From contig NZ_CP030038.1 of assembly GCF_015291725.1 (NCBI RefSeq), positions 1,973,001-2,037,000 on the forward strand: a stretch of 64,000 nt of DNA. The letters run 5' to 3'. A program made the translations under genes and the position numbers. This DNA comes from Bradyrhizobium sp. CCBAU 51765. GTDB lineage: Bacteria; Pseudomonadota; Alphaproteobacteria; Rhizobiales; Xanthobacteraceae. The notes under the pieces were generated by a model, which saw only the letters and a list, made by a program, of their open reading frames with translations, did no database searches and was not told where the DNA came from. This document shows, one piece after another, positions 18,831 through 26,397 of the stretch (position 1 is its first letter; each line of letters opens with the position of its first letter).

Positions 18831-19262
18831 CTAGCCTGCCCGCGCCAGCACGTCGTCCAGCCTGGCCAGAAATTGCTTCCAGCCCGCATGCGCGCCGCCG
18901 AAAGCCTGCTTCTGCGTCGGGCTGAAGCCCGCCTGCTCGACGCGCAAATGCGTGCCGGTGTTCGTCGGCGTCAGCGTGAAGGTCACAACGCTCTTCAGGT
19001 CGAACGCGGCGTCCTCGTGGGAGAAATTCCAGGTGTAGGCGAGCGTCTTCTGCGGCTCGATGGTGAGCACCTCGCAGTCCAGCACGCCGCCCCATTCGCC
19101 GCGCAGGTTGAAGCGATGACCGACGGTCGGCTTGAAGTCGTTCTTCATCAGCCATTCCTCGATCAGATGCGGTTGCGTCAGCGCGCGCCAGATCCGTTCA
19201 GCCGGATAGGCAAATTCTCGCTCGATGACGACTGAACGCTTTTCGGTCGCTGTTTCGATCAT
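18831..19262 (-). CDS. SRPBCC / AHSA1 domain protein
   Basis: 143-residue START-fold protein of the AHSA1 type: VVIEREFAYPAERIWRALT, IEEWLMKNDFKPTVGHRF, TYTW-like LAYTWNFSH, and a C-terminal HAGWKQFLARLDDVLA helix. Such proteins bind hydrophobic ligands and very often pair with ArsR regulators. The ATG at 19262 overlaps the ArsR stop (ATGA), so the two are co-translated. The ligand is unknown. Confidence 0.9.
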   Translation of the reverse strand: MIETATEKRSVVIEREFAYPAERIWRALTQPHLIEEWLMKNDFKPTVGHRFNLRGEWGGVLDCEVLTIEPQKTLAYTWNFSHEDAAFDLKSVVTFTLTPTNTGTHLRVEQAGFSPTQKQAFGGAHAGWKQFLARLDDVLARAG

Positions 19263-19582
19263 TGGTCCATCCTCTTCAGGAGATCGTCGAGCGCGTCGAG
19301 CCGGTTCTGCCAGAAGGAAGCCATCTGGCCGGTCCAGTCGATCAGCGGATTGAGCGCGCCGGGCCGCGCGCTGTAATGGGTCTGGCGTCCCTCGTGGCGG
19401 TCGCGCACCAGGCCGGCCTGCTTCAAGGCGCCGAGATGTTTCGACACCGCCGGCTGGGACACGCCGGATCGCGCCGTCAGCGCCCCGACGGTCTGCTCCC
19501 CCTCGCGGCACAGCCGCTCGAAGATCGCCCGCCGGGTCGGATCGGCGAGCGTCCGGAACAGGAGGTCGTGGGCGGCAGACAT
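19259..19582 (-). CDS. ArsR family transcriptional regulator
   Basis: 107-residue winged-helix repressor. The recognition region reads TVGALTARSGVSQPAVSKHL and the wing RDRHEGRQTHYSA. No metal-binding Cys pair of the ArsR/SmtB sensors is present, which fits the subgroup paired with SRPBCC proteins. It is first in a four-gene operon (ArsR, SRPBCC, small membrane protein, DUF1801). Two perfect palindromes begin 9 bp upstream of its start codon, so it almost certainly represses its own operon. Confidence 0.93.
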   Translation of the reverse strand: MSAAHDLLFRTLADPTRRAIFERLCREGEQTVGALTARSGVSQPAVSKHLGALKQAGLVRDRHEGRQTHYSARPGALNPLIDWTGQMASFWQNRLDALDDLLKRMDQ

Positions 19583-19590
19583 GCGAGATC

Positions 19591-19634
19591 CATAACTAGA
19601 AAGTTATGGATTGACTCATAACCGTGGAGTTATG
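19591..19634. promoter_or_regulatory. twin operator palindromes upstream of the ArsR operon
   Basis: CATAAC-N6-GTTATG occurs twice, at 19591-19608 and 19617-19634, with identical 6-bp arms, identical spacers and a 26-bp centre-to-centre distance. The copies lie just before the ArsR start codon (19582). Perfect duplication of an 18-bp palindrome beside a winged-helix repressor gene is strong evidence for an autoregulatory operator. Confidence 0.8.
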
Positions 19635-19689
19635 GGTAAGTCAAGGGCTGTGGGAGGATTATGGTGCTCACTCGCGCAACTCTCTCCAC

Positions 19690-19773
19690 CGTCATTGCGA
19701 GGAGCCCTTGCGACGAAGCAATGCAGCCCGCCTCCGCGGGAGACTGGATTGCTTCGCTGTGCTCGCAATGACG
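19690..19773. repeat. family A palindromic repeat, copy 1
   Basis: The element starts CGTCATTGCGAG and ends with its complement CTCGCAATGACG, with a GAAGCAAT...ATTGCTTC pair inside. Six further copies occur in this window (24451-24530, 34100-34222, 37765-37851, 37935-38031, 38423-38502, 42160-42246). Confidence 0.9.
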
Positions 19774-19800
19774 GAGGATGCGGTGAGGCCTCCTGCAACG

Positions 19801-20250
19801 CTACGGCCGCAAATACAAATATCCCTTTGACTGCAATTCGGCGAGGCGGACCACGCCGCCGTTTTCCGCGCTGACGAAGCCAGGCAGCAGATCCTTCAGC
19901 GTCACGTTCTGCGCCTTCATGGTGTTGCCGCAAGCGGCGAGCTCGACGCCGTCCTTGGAGAACGCGGTGACGCGCTTGCTGACATCGGGATTGGCCTGCG
20001 CCGCGTGAAACGCCTTCAGCGCCGGCCCGTGGATCACCAGCGCGAGGGTCACGTGCTCGGGACCGCCGACGCCATCGATGTGGTTCTGGATGTTGCCGAG
20101 CACGAAATTGACCTTCTCGGCATCGTTGAGATGATAGACGACCTTCAGCTTGCTGCCCGTGCCGGCTTCCGTCGCAGCGTTCGCGCTGGAGGTGCCGAGC
20201 GCCGCGCCCAGGGCCGAGACGGCGCTCCACAAGATGTTCCGTCGGTTCAT
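19801..20250 (-). CDS. exported DsrE/DsrF-like family protein
   Basis: 149-residue protein with an export signal (MNRRNILWSAVSALGAALG, then SSANA before AT) that carries an Arg pair and could be Sec or Tat dependent. The mature part is DsrE-like: LKVVYHLNDAEKVNFVLGNI, VTLALVIHGPALKAF, and a single Cys in LAACGNTMKAQ at the usual DsrE active position. Periplasmic DsrE-like proteins are linked to sulfur transfer but mostly uncharacterised. It begins 40 bp after the 207-residue exported protein and is probably co-transcribed with it. Confidence 0.82.
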   Translation of the reverse strand: MNRRNILWSAVSALGAALGTSSANAATEAGTGSKLKVVYHLNDAEKVNFVLGNIQNHIDGVGGPEHVTLALVIHGPALKAFHAAQANPDVSKRVTAFSKDGVELAACGNTMKAQNVTLKDLLPGFVSAENGGVVRLAELQSKGYLYLRP

Positions 20251-20290
20251 GGCGATCTCCTTCGGCTCGACCGAGTTCGCGCGACAGTTA

Positions 20291-20914
20291 TCACTTGTGG
20301 CGCAGTGCGGCGAGTTCCTTGCGGTCGGTCACGAGCGAGGCGCACTCGCTGTTGTCGGTGCGGTCGAGACGGAAAATCTTGTCGTCGGCGCCGGCGACCA
20401 GCGATTGCTCGGCGTCGTCGTCCGGCTTGTTGTTCTGCCAGACCCTGATCCGCTCGAGGCGGACGATCGTGGACTTGTTGTCCTTGGACAGCGCCACTTC
20501 GATCCCGCCGCCTTCGCAGTCGACGCCGCAGCCCAGGCGGACCTCGTCCCCCTGGCCGAGAAGCACCGCGTGGCTGCCGCATGAGCCGCTGGAGTCGAAA
20601 TCGCCGGAGCGATGGCGATAGCGAAAACCGAGGCGGAAGGAATTGTGCAGCTGCTTGTCCTCCTTGTCGGTTTCCGCCGAGATCAGCAGCTTCATGGAAG
20701 CCACCTTCTGCTTGGGGTGCCGCGCCAGATGCTCGGCATCGTAGCGGCGGACGAAGCAGGCATAGGATTTGGTGCCGGGCGTCCCCCCATGGAGCCGTGC
20801 ATTGAAGGCGTCGGCTTCGGCATTTGTGGTCTCCCGGATCTTGTCGGCCTCATCGGCGTGGGCGACGCCGGTCAGGGCAGCGAAAGCCAGGGCAGCAATG
20901 AGGAAGAGCTTCAT
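20291..20914 (-). CDS. exported protein of unknown function
   Basis: 207-residue protein with a clear signal peptide (MKLFLIAALAFAALTGVAHA, cleavage before DEAD). The mature part has four to five Cys (YACFVRRYD, SGSCGSH, RLGCGVDCEGG, SECASLV), suggesting disulfides in the periplasm. The middle reads LGFRYRHRSGDFDSSGSCG, then GIEVALSKDNKSTIVRLERIRVW. I recognise no named domain. It is upstream of the DsrE-like gene on the same strand. Bases 20915-21223 separate it from the divergent cyclase gene; nothing clear is seen in them. Confidence 0.75.
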   Translation of the reverse strand: MKLFLIAALAFAALTGVAHADEADKIRETTNAEADAFNARLHGGTPGTKSYACFVRRYDAEHLARHPKQKVASMKLLISAETDKEDKQLHNSFRLGFRYRHRSGDFDSSGSCGSHAVLLGQGDEVRLGCGVDCEGGGIEVALSKDNKSTIVRLERIRVWQNNKPDDDAEQSLVAGADDKIFRLDRTDNSECASLVTDRKELAALRHK

Positions 20915-21223
20915 GTGACGACCTTACCGCAGCACAACAGAACTGCTGTCGGTTAGACGCCCGGCAGCTGCACCGCGTTCAACGTTCGCACGTCGCGCGT
21001 GTGGGCCGCGGGCAGGGCACACGGGCCAGCAGGCCCTGGGCCCGGCCTTAGTCATTGCTGCGATCAAGAAGGTTCAATGCGTGCAGCGCCTTGATTCGAC
21101 GGAACCCGACGCCGGCGATCGCTGCGACATTGTCTCGGTTCGTCAATGTGATAGCCTTCACAGACGGCCGCCTTTGGCAGTCGTAAGCTGGGGCAGTCTC
21201 GCAAGTTTCTGGAGTCCCCCCGC

Positions 21224-22753
21224 ATGGGCGAAATTCGCAACTTCAGATCCGGAAATCAGGATGAGCCGCCGCCGCACAGCGGAGTGCCTCGTCGACTCGC
21301 CGCGATCATCGTCGGTGACATCGCTTCCTACAGTCGGTTGATGCAGGCCGACGAGGAAGGCACGCATGTTCGCGTCAAGCGGATCGAGCGGGATCTCATT
21401 CAGCCCAGCATCATCGAACACCATGGAAGCCTGGTGAAGACGACCGGCGACGGCTTCATCGCCATCTTCGACAGTCCCGTGGAGGCCGTTCGATGCAGCA
21501 TCGTCATCCAGCAGAATCTCATCGGCCGGAACGCCTCGCTTCCCAAGCATTCCCGGCTCGAATATCGGATTGGCGTCAATCTCGGCGATGTCATCGTGGA
21601 GCCGGACGACATCTATGGTGACGGCGTCAACATCGCCACGCGTATCGAGGGCATCGCCGAACCGGGGCAGGTCTACATCTCCGGCGCGATCTACGAACAG
21701 ATCAAGCACAAGGTCGTGTGCGGCTATGAGTCGCTTGGCGACCGCAAGGTCAAGAACATCACCGATCCCGTGCGCGTCTATCGGGTGCTGCCGGATGCCG
21801 ATGCCGTCGGCAAGACAAGAAGCCGGCGCGAGAACACGCTGATCTTTCTCCTGGGCATCACGCTGCTCGTCATTGCCGCCGGCGCACTCTGGTATTTGCT
21901 GGCACAGTCCCAGGGCAGGTTGGGCGAGCAGGTCGCAACGCCCGCCGCCTCTCCGGCGCCGTCCCCCGCTCCGCAAGCTCCGCCGCGCGAAGCGGCGACG
22001 CAGGCGCCGCAACCGTCTCCCTCATTAGCTTCGGCGCCTTCATCGCCCGCGCCGGCGCCAAGCGCGTCCGCGACACCGGTACGCGAGCCCGAAATGATCG
22101 CCATTCGCGGCGGCAGTTTTGCGATGGGAAGCAATGACGATCCGACCGAGCGTCCCGTCCACCAGGTCACGGTCAAGCCGTTCTCGATCGGAAAATATCC
22201 GGTGACCGTGCGGGAGTGGAACGAATGCGCGGCTGCGGGCGCGTGTGGTTTCACCGCGACCGGCAAGGACGATGCGCCGGTCAGCAACGTGAGCTGGACC
22301 GACGCGCAGCAATATGCCGCCTTTCTGTCGCAGGCGACGAAGAAGCCGTATCGGCTCCCGAGCGAGGCCGAATGGGAATACGCGGCCCGCGGCGGAACGC
22401 AAACCAAGTATTGGTGGGGCGACAAGCTCCAGCCGGGCATGGCCGGATGCAAGGACTGCGGCGACCTCGCCGCCGAGCAGCCGGCGAAGGTCGGCAGCTT
22501 CAGGCCCAATCCATTCGGGCTCCATGACATGGGCGGCGGCATCGACCAGTGGGTCGAGGACTGCTGGCACAAGAACTATCAGGGGGCGCCGGTCGATGGT
22601 TCGGCATGGACGAGCGGCGACTGCTCATCGCACGTCCTGCGCTCGGGCTCCTGGAAGAACGATTCGAGATACGTGCGGCCATCCAATCGCGATGGCTACG
22701 ATACCAATGTCCGTTACCCCACGCATGGATTCCGGATCGCGCTCAGTCCTTGA
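21224..22753 (+). CDS. class III adenylate/guanylate cyclase fused to a SUMF1/formylglycine-generating-type domain
   Basis: 509 residues in four parts. Residues 24-190 form a class III cyclase domain with metal-site Asp 32 (IIVGDIASYSRLM) and Asp 76 (VKTTGDGFIAIF), and GVNIATRIEGIAEPGQVYIS. Residues 206-227 are one membrane helix. Residues 238-288 are a Pro/Ala/Ser-rich linker. Residues 289-507 are a SUMF1/FGE-sulfatase-modifying domain (MIAIRGGSFAMGSNDDPTERP, PVSNVSWTDAQQYAAFLS, YRLPSEAEWEYAARGG). Topology puts the cyclase in the cytoplasm and the SUMF1-like domain in the periplasm. The usual GNVWEW motif is replaced by GGGIDQWVEDCW. It stands alone, divergent from an exported-protein gene. 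Confidence 0.88.
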   Translation: MGEIRNFRSGNQDEPPPHSGVPRRLAAIIVGDIASYSRLMQADEEGTHVRVKRIERDLIQPSIIEHHGSLVKTTGDGFIAIFDSPVEAVRCSIVIQQNLIGRNASLPKHSRLEYRIGVNLGDVIVEPDDIYGDGVNIATRIEGIAEPGQVYISGAIYEQIKHKVVCGYESLGDRKVKNITDPVRVYRVLPDADAVGKTRSRRENTLIFLLGITLLVIAAGALWYLLAQSQGRLGEQVATPAASPAPSPAPQAPPREAATQAPQPSPSLASAPSSPAPAPSASATPVREPEMIAIRGGSFAMGSNDDPTERPVHQVTVKPFSIGKYPVTVREWNECAAAGACGFTATGKDDAPVSNVSWTDAQQYAAFLSQATKKPYRLPSEAEWEYAARGGTQTKYWWGDKLQPGMAGCKDCGDLAAEQPAKVGSFRPNPFGLHDMGGGIDQWVEDCWHKNYQGAPVDGSAWTSGDCSSHVLRSGSWKNDSRYVRPSNRDGYDTNVRYPTHGFRIALSP

Positions 22754-22754
22754 C

Positions 22755-22866
22755 GCATGATCCGGAAAAGCGTGCAGCGCTCTTCCGAAAGGATCATGCT
22801 CAAACAATAACCCAAACCGCGATGACGATTCGTCCTGATCGCATCGCGCTTTTTGAGCTGGAGTAG
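22755..22866. repeat. family D palindromic repeat, copy 1
   Basis: GCATGATCCGGAAAAG pairs with the CTTCCGAAAGGATCATGC ending at 22799, followed by a tail with CAAACAATAACC and an ATCGCATCGCGC segment. A second copy lies at 50875-50956. It starts immediately after the cyclase-SUMF1 stop and ends just before the DUF4399 ATG. Confidence 0.8.
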
Positions 22867-22871
22867 GTTTG

Positions 22872-23321
22872 ATGAAGATCGTTTGTTGCGCGGCGCTGGC
22901 GGCGGCGCTCGCATTGCTGCCGGGCACGGCTTACTCTCAGGGCAAGACCGCTCCCAAGGACGCGAAGCTCTATTTCATCACGCCGCAGGACGGGCAGAAG
23001 ATCCGTGGTGGGTTCTGGGTCCGGTTCGGACTGCGCAACATGGGCGTCACGCATGCCGGCGACGACTACCAGAACGCCGGCCATCATCATTTGCTGGTCG
23101 ACGTCAACGCTCCCATCGATCCCAAGGAGCCGATTCCGCAGGACAAGTCCCATCTGCATTTCGGAGCAGGGCAGACCGAGACGTTTCTCGAGCTTCCGCC
23201 CGGTACGCACACGCTGCAGCTGGTGCTCGGCGATGCGAAGCACTATCCGTTCGAACCGCCCGTCGTGTCCGACAAGATCACCGTGCGAGTCAGGCAGCCC
23301 GTTTCGGTCCGGCGCCGATGA
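22872..23321 (+). CDS. exported DUF4399 domain-containing protein
   Basis: 149-residue protein with a signal peptide (MKIVCCAALAAALALLPG, cleavage after TAYS). The mature part is a DUF4399 domain: LYFITPQDGQKIRGGFWVRF, GLRNMGVTHAGDDY, NAGHHHLLVDV, and LELPPGTHTLQLVLGDA. The His cluster NAGHHHLL is typical and could bind metal. The ATG at 22872 is preferred over a TTG one codon earlier. It is convergent with the oxidoreductase beta gene, which ends at the next base. Function is unknown. Confidence 0.85.
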   Translation: MKIVCCAALAAALALLPGTAYSQGKTAPKDAKLYFITPQDGQKIRGGFWVRFGLRNMGVTHAGDDYQNAGHHHLLVDVNAPIDPKEPIPQDKSHLHFGAGQTETFLELPPGTHTLQLVLGDAKHYPFEPPVVSDKITVRVRQPVSVRRR

Positions 23322-24377
23322 TCACCGCAGGCTGGCGTTGAACTTGTCCAGCACCGCCGAGCCCGGGCACAGCGAGTCAGCCTCCAGGCTGTTGAGCGGC
23401 GCCTCGACCGTATTGAGATGCTCGTGCATGTCTTCCGCGTCGGGATCGACATAGAGCAGGCCGGTGACGATCTGGCCCTTGGCGGCGTGCTTCTGCAGGA
23501 AGGTCATCGCGCCCAGGCGGTCATGCGGATCGTAGTCGGCATCGATCTTGCGCAGCGCAATCCTGCTGCCGTCGTGCTGCTCGACCACCTGCACCGTGCC
23601 CGGCGCGTAATCGACGGCGATCGGATCGCGGCCGACCAGCACGTCGAGCCGGTTCACCGCGTCGTTGTGCTCGCGGACATAGTCGAAGCTCTTGGTCGAG
23701 CCGGCGTGGTTGTTGAAGGCGATGCAGGGGCTGATGACGTCGATGAAGGAGGCGCCCTTGTGGCCGATCGCGGCGGCGATCAGCGGCACCAGCTGGCTCT
23801 TGTCGCCGGAGAACGAGCGCGCGACGAAGGTGGCCCCTAACTGCAGCGCGATGGCGACGAGGTCGATCGGGTTGTCGGTATTGGTGACGCCCTTCTTGCT
23901 CTTCGAGCCGCGGTCGGCGGTCGCCGAGAACTGGCCCTTGGTCAGGCCGTAGACGCCGTTGTTCTCGACGATGTAGGTCATGTTGACGCCGCGCCGGATC
24001 GAATGCGCGAACTGGCCGAAGCCGATCGAGGCGGAATCGCCGTCGCCGGAGACGCCGAGATAGATCAGGTCGCGGTTGGCGAGGTTCGCGCCGGTGAGCA
24101 CGGATGGCATGCGGCCGTGCACGGAGTTGAAGCCGTGCGAATTGCCGAGGAAATAGTCCGGCGTCTTCGACGAGCAGCCGATGCCGGAGATCTTTGCCAC
24201 CCGGTGTGGCTCGATCGAGAGCTCGTAGCAGGCCTCGATGATCGAGGCCGTGATCGAATCGTGGCCGCAGCCCGCGCAAAGCGTCGAGATCTTGCCCTCG
24301 TAGTCGCGATGCGTGTAGCCGAGCTCGTTCTTCTTGAGGCCCGGATGATGGAATTTCGGCTTTGCGATGTAGGTCAT
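23322..24377 (-). CDS. korB: 2-oxoacid:acceptor (ferredoxin) oxidoreductase, beta subunit
   Basis: 351-residue thiamine-diphosphate subunit of a 2-oxoacid:acceptor oxidoreductase. It has the CAGCGHDS motif and the ThDP/Mg segment LGVSGDGDSASIGFGQF, then NNGVYGLTKGQ as in 2-oxoglutarate (KorB) enzymes. With the alpha subunit it would convert a 2-oxoacid plus CoA to acyl-CoA, passing electrons to ferredoxin or a flavoprotein, or run in reverse. It lies 172 bp after the alpha gene, and the gap holds a family A repeat. Substrate assignment to 2-oxoglutarate is by family resemblance, not certain. Confidence 0.87.
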   Translation of the reverse strand: MTYIAKPKFHHPGLKKNELGYTHRDYEGKISTLCAGCGHDSITASIIEACYELSIEPHRVAKISGIGCSSKTPDYFLGNSHGFNSVHGRMPSVLTGANLANRDLIYLGVSGDGDSASIGFGQFAHSIRRGVNMTYIVENNGVYGLTKGQFSATADRGSKSKKGVTNTDNPIDLVAIALQLGATFVARSFSGDKSQLVPLIAAAIGHKGASFIDVISPCIAFNNHAGSTKSFDYVREHNDAVNRLDVLVGRDPIAVDYAPGTVQVVEQHDGSRIALRKIDADYDPHDRLGAMTFLQKHAAKGQIVTGLLYVDPDAEDMHEHLNTVEAPLNSLEADSLCPGSAVLDKFNASLR

Positions 24378-24450
24378 GCCCGTCTCTCTCTGCTCCCTCT
24401 CCGCAATCCGACGTCTCTTTGCACTCGGCCGAGCTGTCGCAACCGCACTC

Positions 24451-24530
24451 CGTCATTGCGAGCGCAGCGAAGCAATCCAGAGTCTTTCCACGGAGGCAGT
24501 CTGGATTGCTTCGCTGCGCTCGCAATGACG
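24451..24530. repeat. family A palindromic repeat, copy 2
   Basis: CGTCATTGCGAG at the left end and CGCAATGACG at the right end, with the shared AAGCAATCCAG...CTGGATTGCTT core. It sits inside the operon, between the alpha and beta oxidoreductase genes, where a hairpin in the transcript could affect subunit ratio. Confidence 0.9.
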
Positions 24531-24549
24531 ATGTGGATGCAGCTTGTCA

Positions 24550-26397
24550 TCACGACACAGCCTTGCGGAGCGGGGTCACCTTGAGGTGATCCTGGTGGTC
24601 GCCAATGGCTTTTGCGATGAAGCGGGCGGTGATCGGTGTGCCGTCGTAATGCACGATCGGCACGAGGCGGACGGGGTCGATGCCGTTCTCGTTGACGATC
24701 AGCTGGCGCAGCTGGCTGTCGCGGTTCTGCTCGACCACATAGACGAAATCGTGCTCGGCGAGGAAGCTTGCGACGCTCGAGTGGAACGGGAAGGCGCGGA
24801 TGCGCAGGCGGTCGAGCTGATGCCCGCGCGCCTCGAGCAATCCGATCGCCTCGTCCATCGCCGGCGAGGTCGAGCCGAAATAGATCACGCCATATTTGGT
24901 CGGACGCTCCGCATTGGCCTGCAGCGGCCGCGGCACCAGGTCCTGTGCGGTCTCGAACTTGCGCACCAGGCGCTGCATGTTGTCGGCGTAGACCGTGCCT
25001 TCCTCGGAGTAGCGCGCATAGCGATCACGCGAGGTGCCGCGGGTGAAGTAGGAGCCTTTGGTCGGATGGGTGCCGGGATAGGTGCGGTAGGGAATGCCGT
25101 CGCCGTCGACGTCGAGATAGCGGCCGAAGTCGCGGCCCTCCTCCAGCATCTCTGCGGTCATGATCTTGCCGCGGTCATACTGCTTGGCGTCGTCCCATTT
25201 CAGCGGACGGGAGAGCCGGTGGTTCATGCCGATGTCGAGATCCAGCATCAGGAAGATCGTGGTCTGGAGCCGCTCGGCGAGGTCGAACGCGGCCGCCGCG
25301 AACTCGAACGCTTCGGCCGGGTCTTCGGGGAACAGCAGCACATGCTTGGTGTCGCCGTGCGAGGCATAGGCGCAGGCGATGATGTCGCATTGCTGGGTGC
25401 GGGTCGGCATGCCCGTGGAGGGGCCGGCGCGCTGGATGTTCATGATCACGGCCGGGATCTCGGCGAAATAGGAGAGGCCGATGAATTCCGTCATCAGCGA
25501 GATGCCTGGGCCTGAGGTCGCGGTGAAGGCGCGGGCGCCGTTCCAGGACGCGCCGATGACGATGCCGATCGAGGCCAGCTCGTCCTCGCCCTGCACGATC
25601 GCGTACTTCGCTTTGCCCGTCTCCGGATCGTGCCGGTACTTCTTGCAGTGGGCGGTGAAAGCCTCCGCCACCGACGAGGACGGTGTGATCGGGTACCACG
25701 CGCACACCGTTGCGCCGCCATAGACCGCGCCGAGCGCGGCGGCGCTGTTGCCTTCGATGAAGATACGGTCGCCGACCTTGTCGGATTTCTTCACGCGAAG
25801 CCCGATCGGGCATTTCAAGTTCTGCAAGGCCCAGTCGCGGCCGAGATGCAGCGCATGGACGTTGGAAGAGAGCAGCTTCTCCTTGCCCTTGTACTGCTCG
25901 CCGATCAGCTGCTCGATCAGCTTCGGGTCCATGTCGAGCAGCGCACTGAGGCTGCCGAGATAGATGATGTTCTTGAACAGCTGGCGCTGGCGCGGATCGG
26001 TGTAGGTCGAATTGGTGATCGCGGTCAGCGGCACGCCGATCACGGTGATGTCGTCGCGGAATTTGGTCGACGGCATCGGCTTGGTCGAATCGTAGAACAG
26101 ATAGCCGCCGGGCTCGATGCCGGCGACGTCCTTGTCCCAGGTCTGCGGGTTCATCGCCACCATCATGTCGACGCCGCCGCGGGCGCCGAGATGGCCGGCT
26201 TCCGTCACCCGCACCTCATACCAGGTCGGCAGGCCCTGGATGTTGGAGGGGAAGATGTTGCGCGGCGACACCGGCACGCCATGGCGCAGGATCGCGCGGG
26301 CGAACATCTCGTTGGCGCTGGCCGAGCCCGAGCCGTTGACGTTGGCGAAGCGGACGACGAAGTCGTTTACGCTGCTGATCGGCTTTTTGTCGGGCAT
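24550..26397 (-). CDS. korA: 2-oxoacid:acceptor oxidoreductase, fused gamma-alpha subunit
   Basis: 615 residues. The N-terminal ~190 form the gamma domain (VNGSGSASANEMFARAILRHG, EVRVTEAGHLGARGGVDMM). The remainder is the alpha subunit, with the pyruvate/2-oxoacid motif WYPITPSSSVAEAF, EDELASIGIVIGASWNG and SGPGISLMTEFIGL. This gamma-alpha fusion is normal for two-subunit KOR enzymes. The ATG at 26397 lies within the flavoprotein gene, giving a 31-bp overlap and tight coupling. It has no cysteine-rich ferredoxin domain, so electrons must go to a separate carrier; the upstream gene with 4Fe-4S sites is the natural candidate. Confidence 0.9.
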   Translation of the reverse strand: MPDKKPISSVNDFVVRFANVNGSGSASANEMFARAILRHGVPVSPRNIFPSNIQGLPTWYEVRVTEAGHLGARGGVDMMVAMNPQTWDKDVAGIEPGGYLFYDSTKPMPSTKFRDDITVIGVPLTAITNSTYTDPRQRQLFKNIIYLGSLSALLDMDPKLIEQLIGEQYKGKEKLLSSNVHALHLGRDWALQNLKCPIGLRVKKSDKVGDRIFIEGNSAAALGAVYGGATVCAWYPITPSSSVAEAFTAHCKKYRHDPETGKAKYAIVQGEDELASIGIVIGASWNGARAFTATSGPGISLMTEFIGLSYFAEIPAVIMNIQRAGPSTGMPTRTQQCDIIACAYASHGDTKHVLLFPEDPAEAFEFAAAAFDLAERLQTTIFLMLDLDIGMNHRLSRPLKWDDAKQYDRGKIMTAEMLEEGRDFGRYLDVDGDGIPYRTYPGTHPTKGSYFTRGTSRDRYARYSEEGTVYADNMQRLVRKFETAQDLVPRPLQANAERPTKYGVIYFGSTSPAMDEAIGLLEARGHQLDRLRIRAFPFHSSVASFLAEHDFVYVVEQNRDSQLRQLIVNENGIDPVRLVPIVHYDGTPITARFIAKAIGDHQDHLKVTPLRKAVS

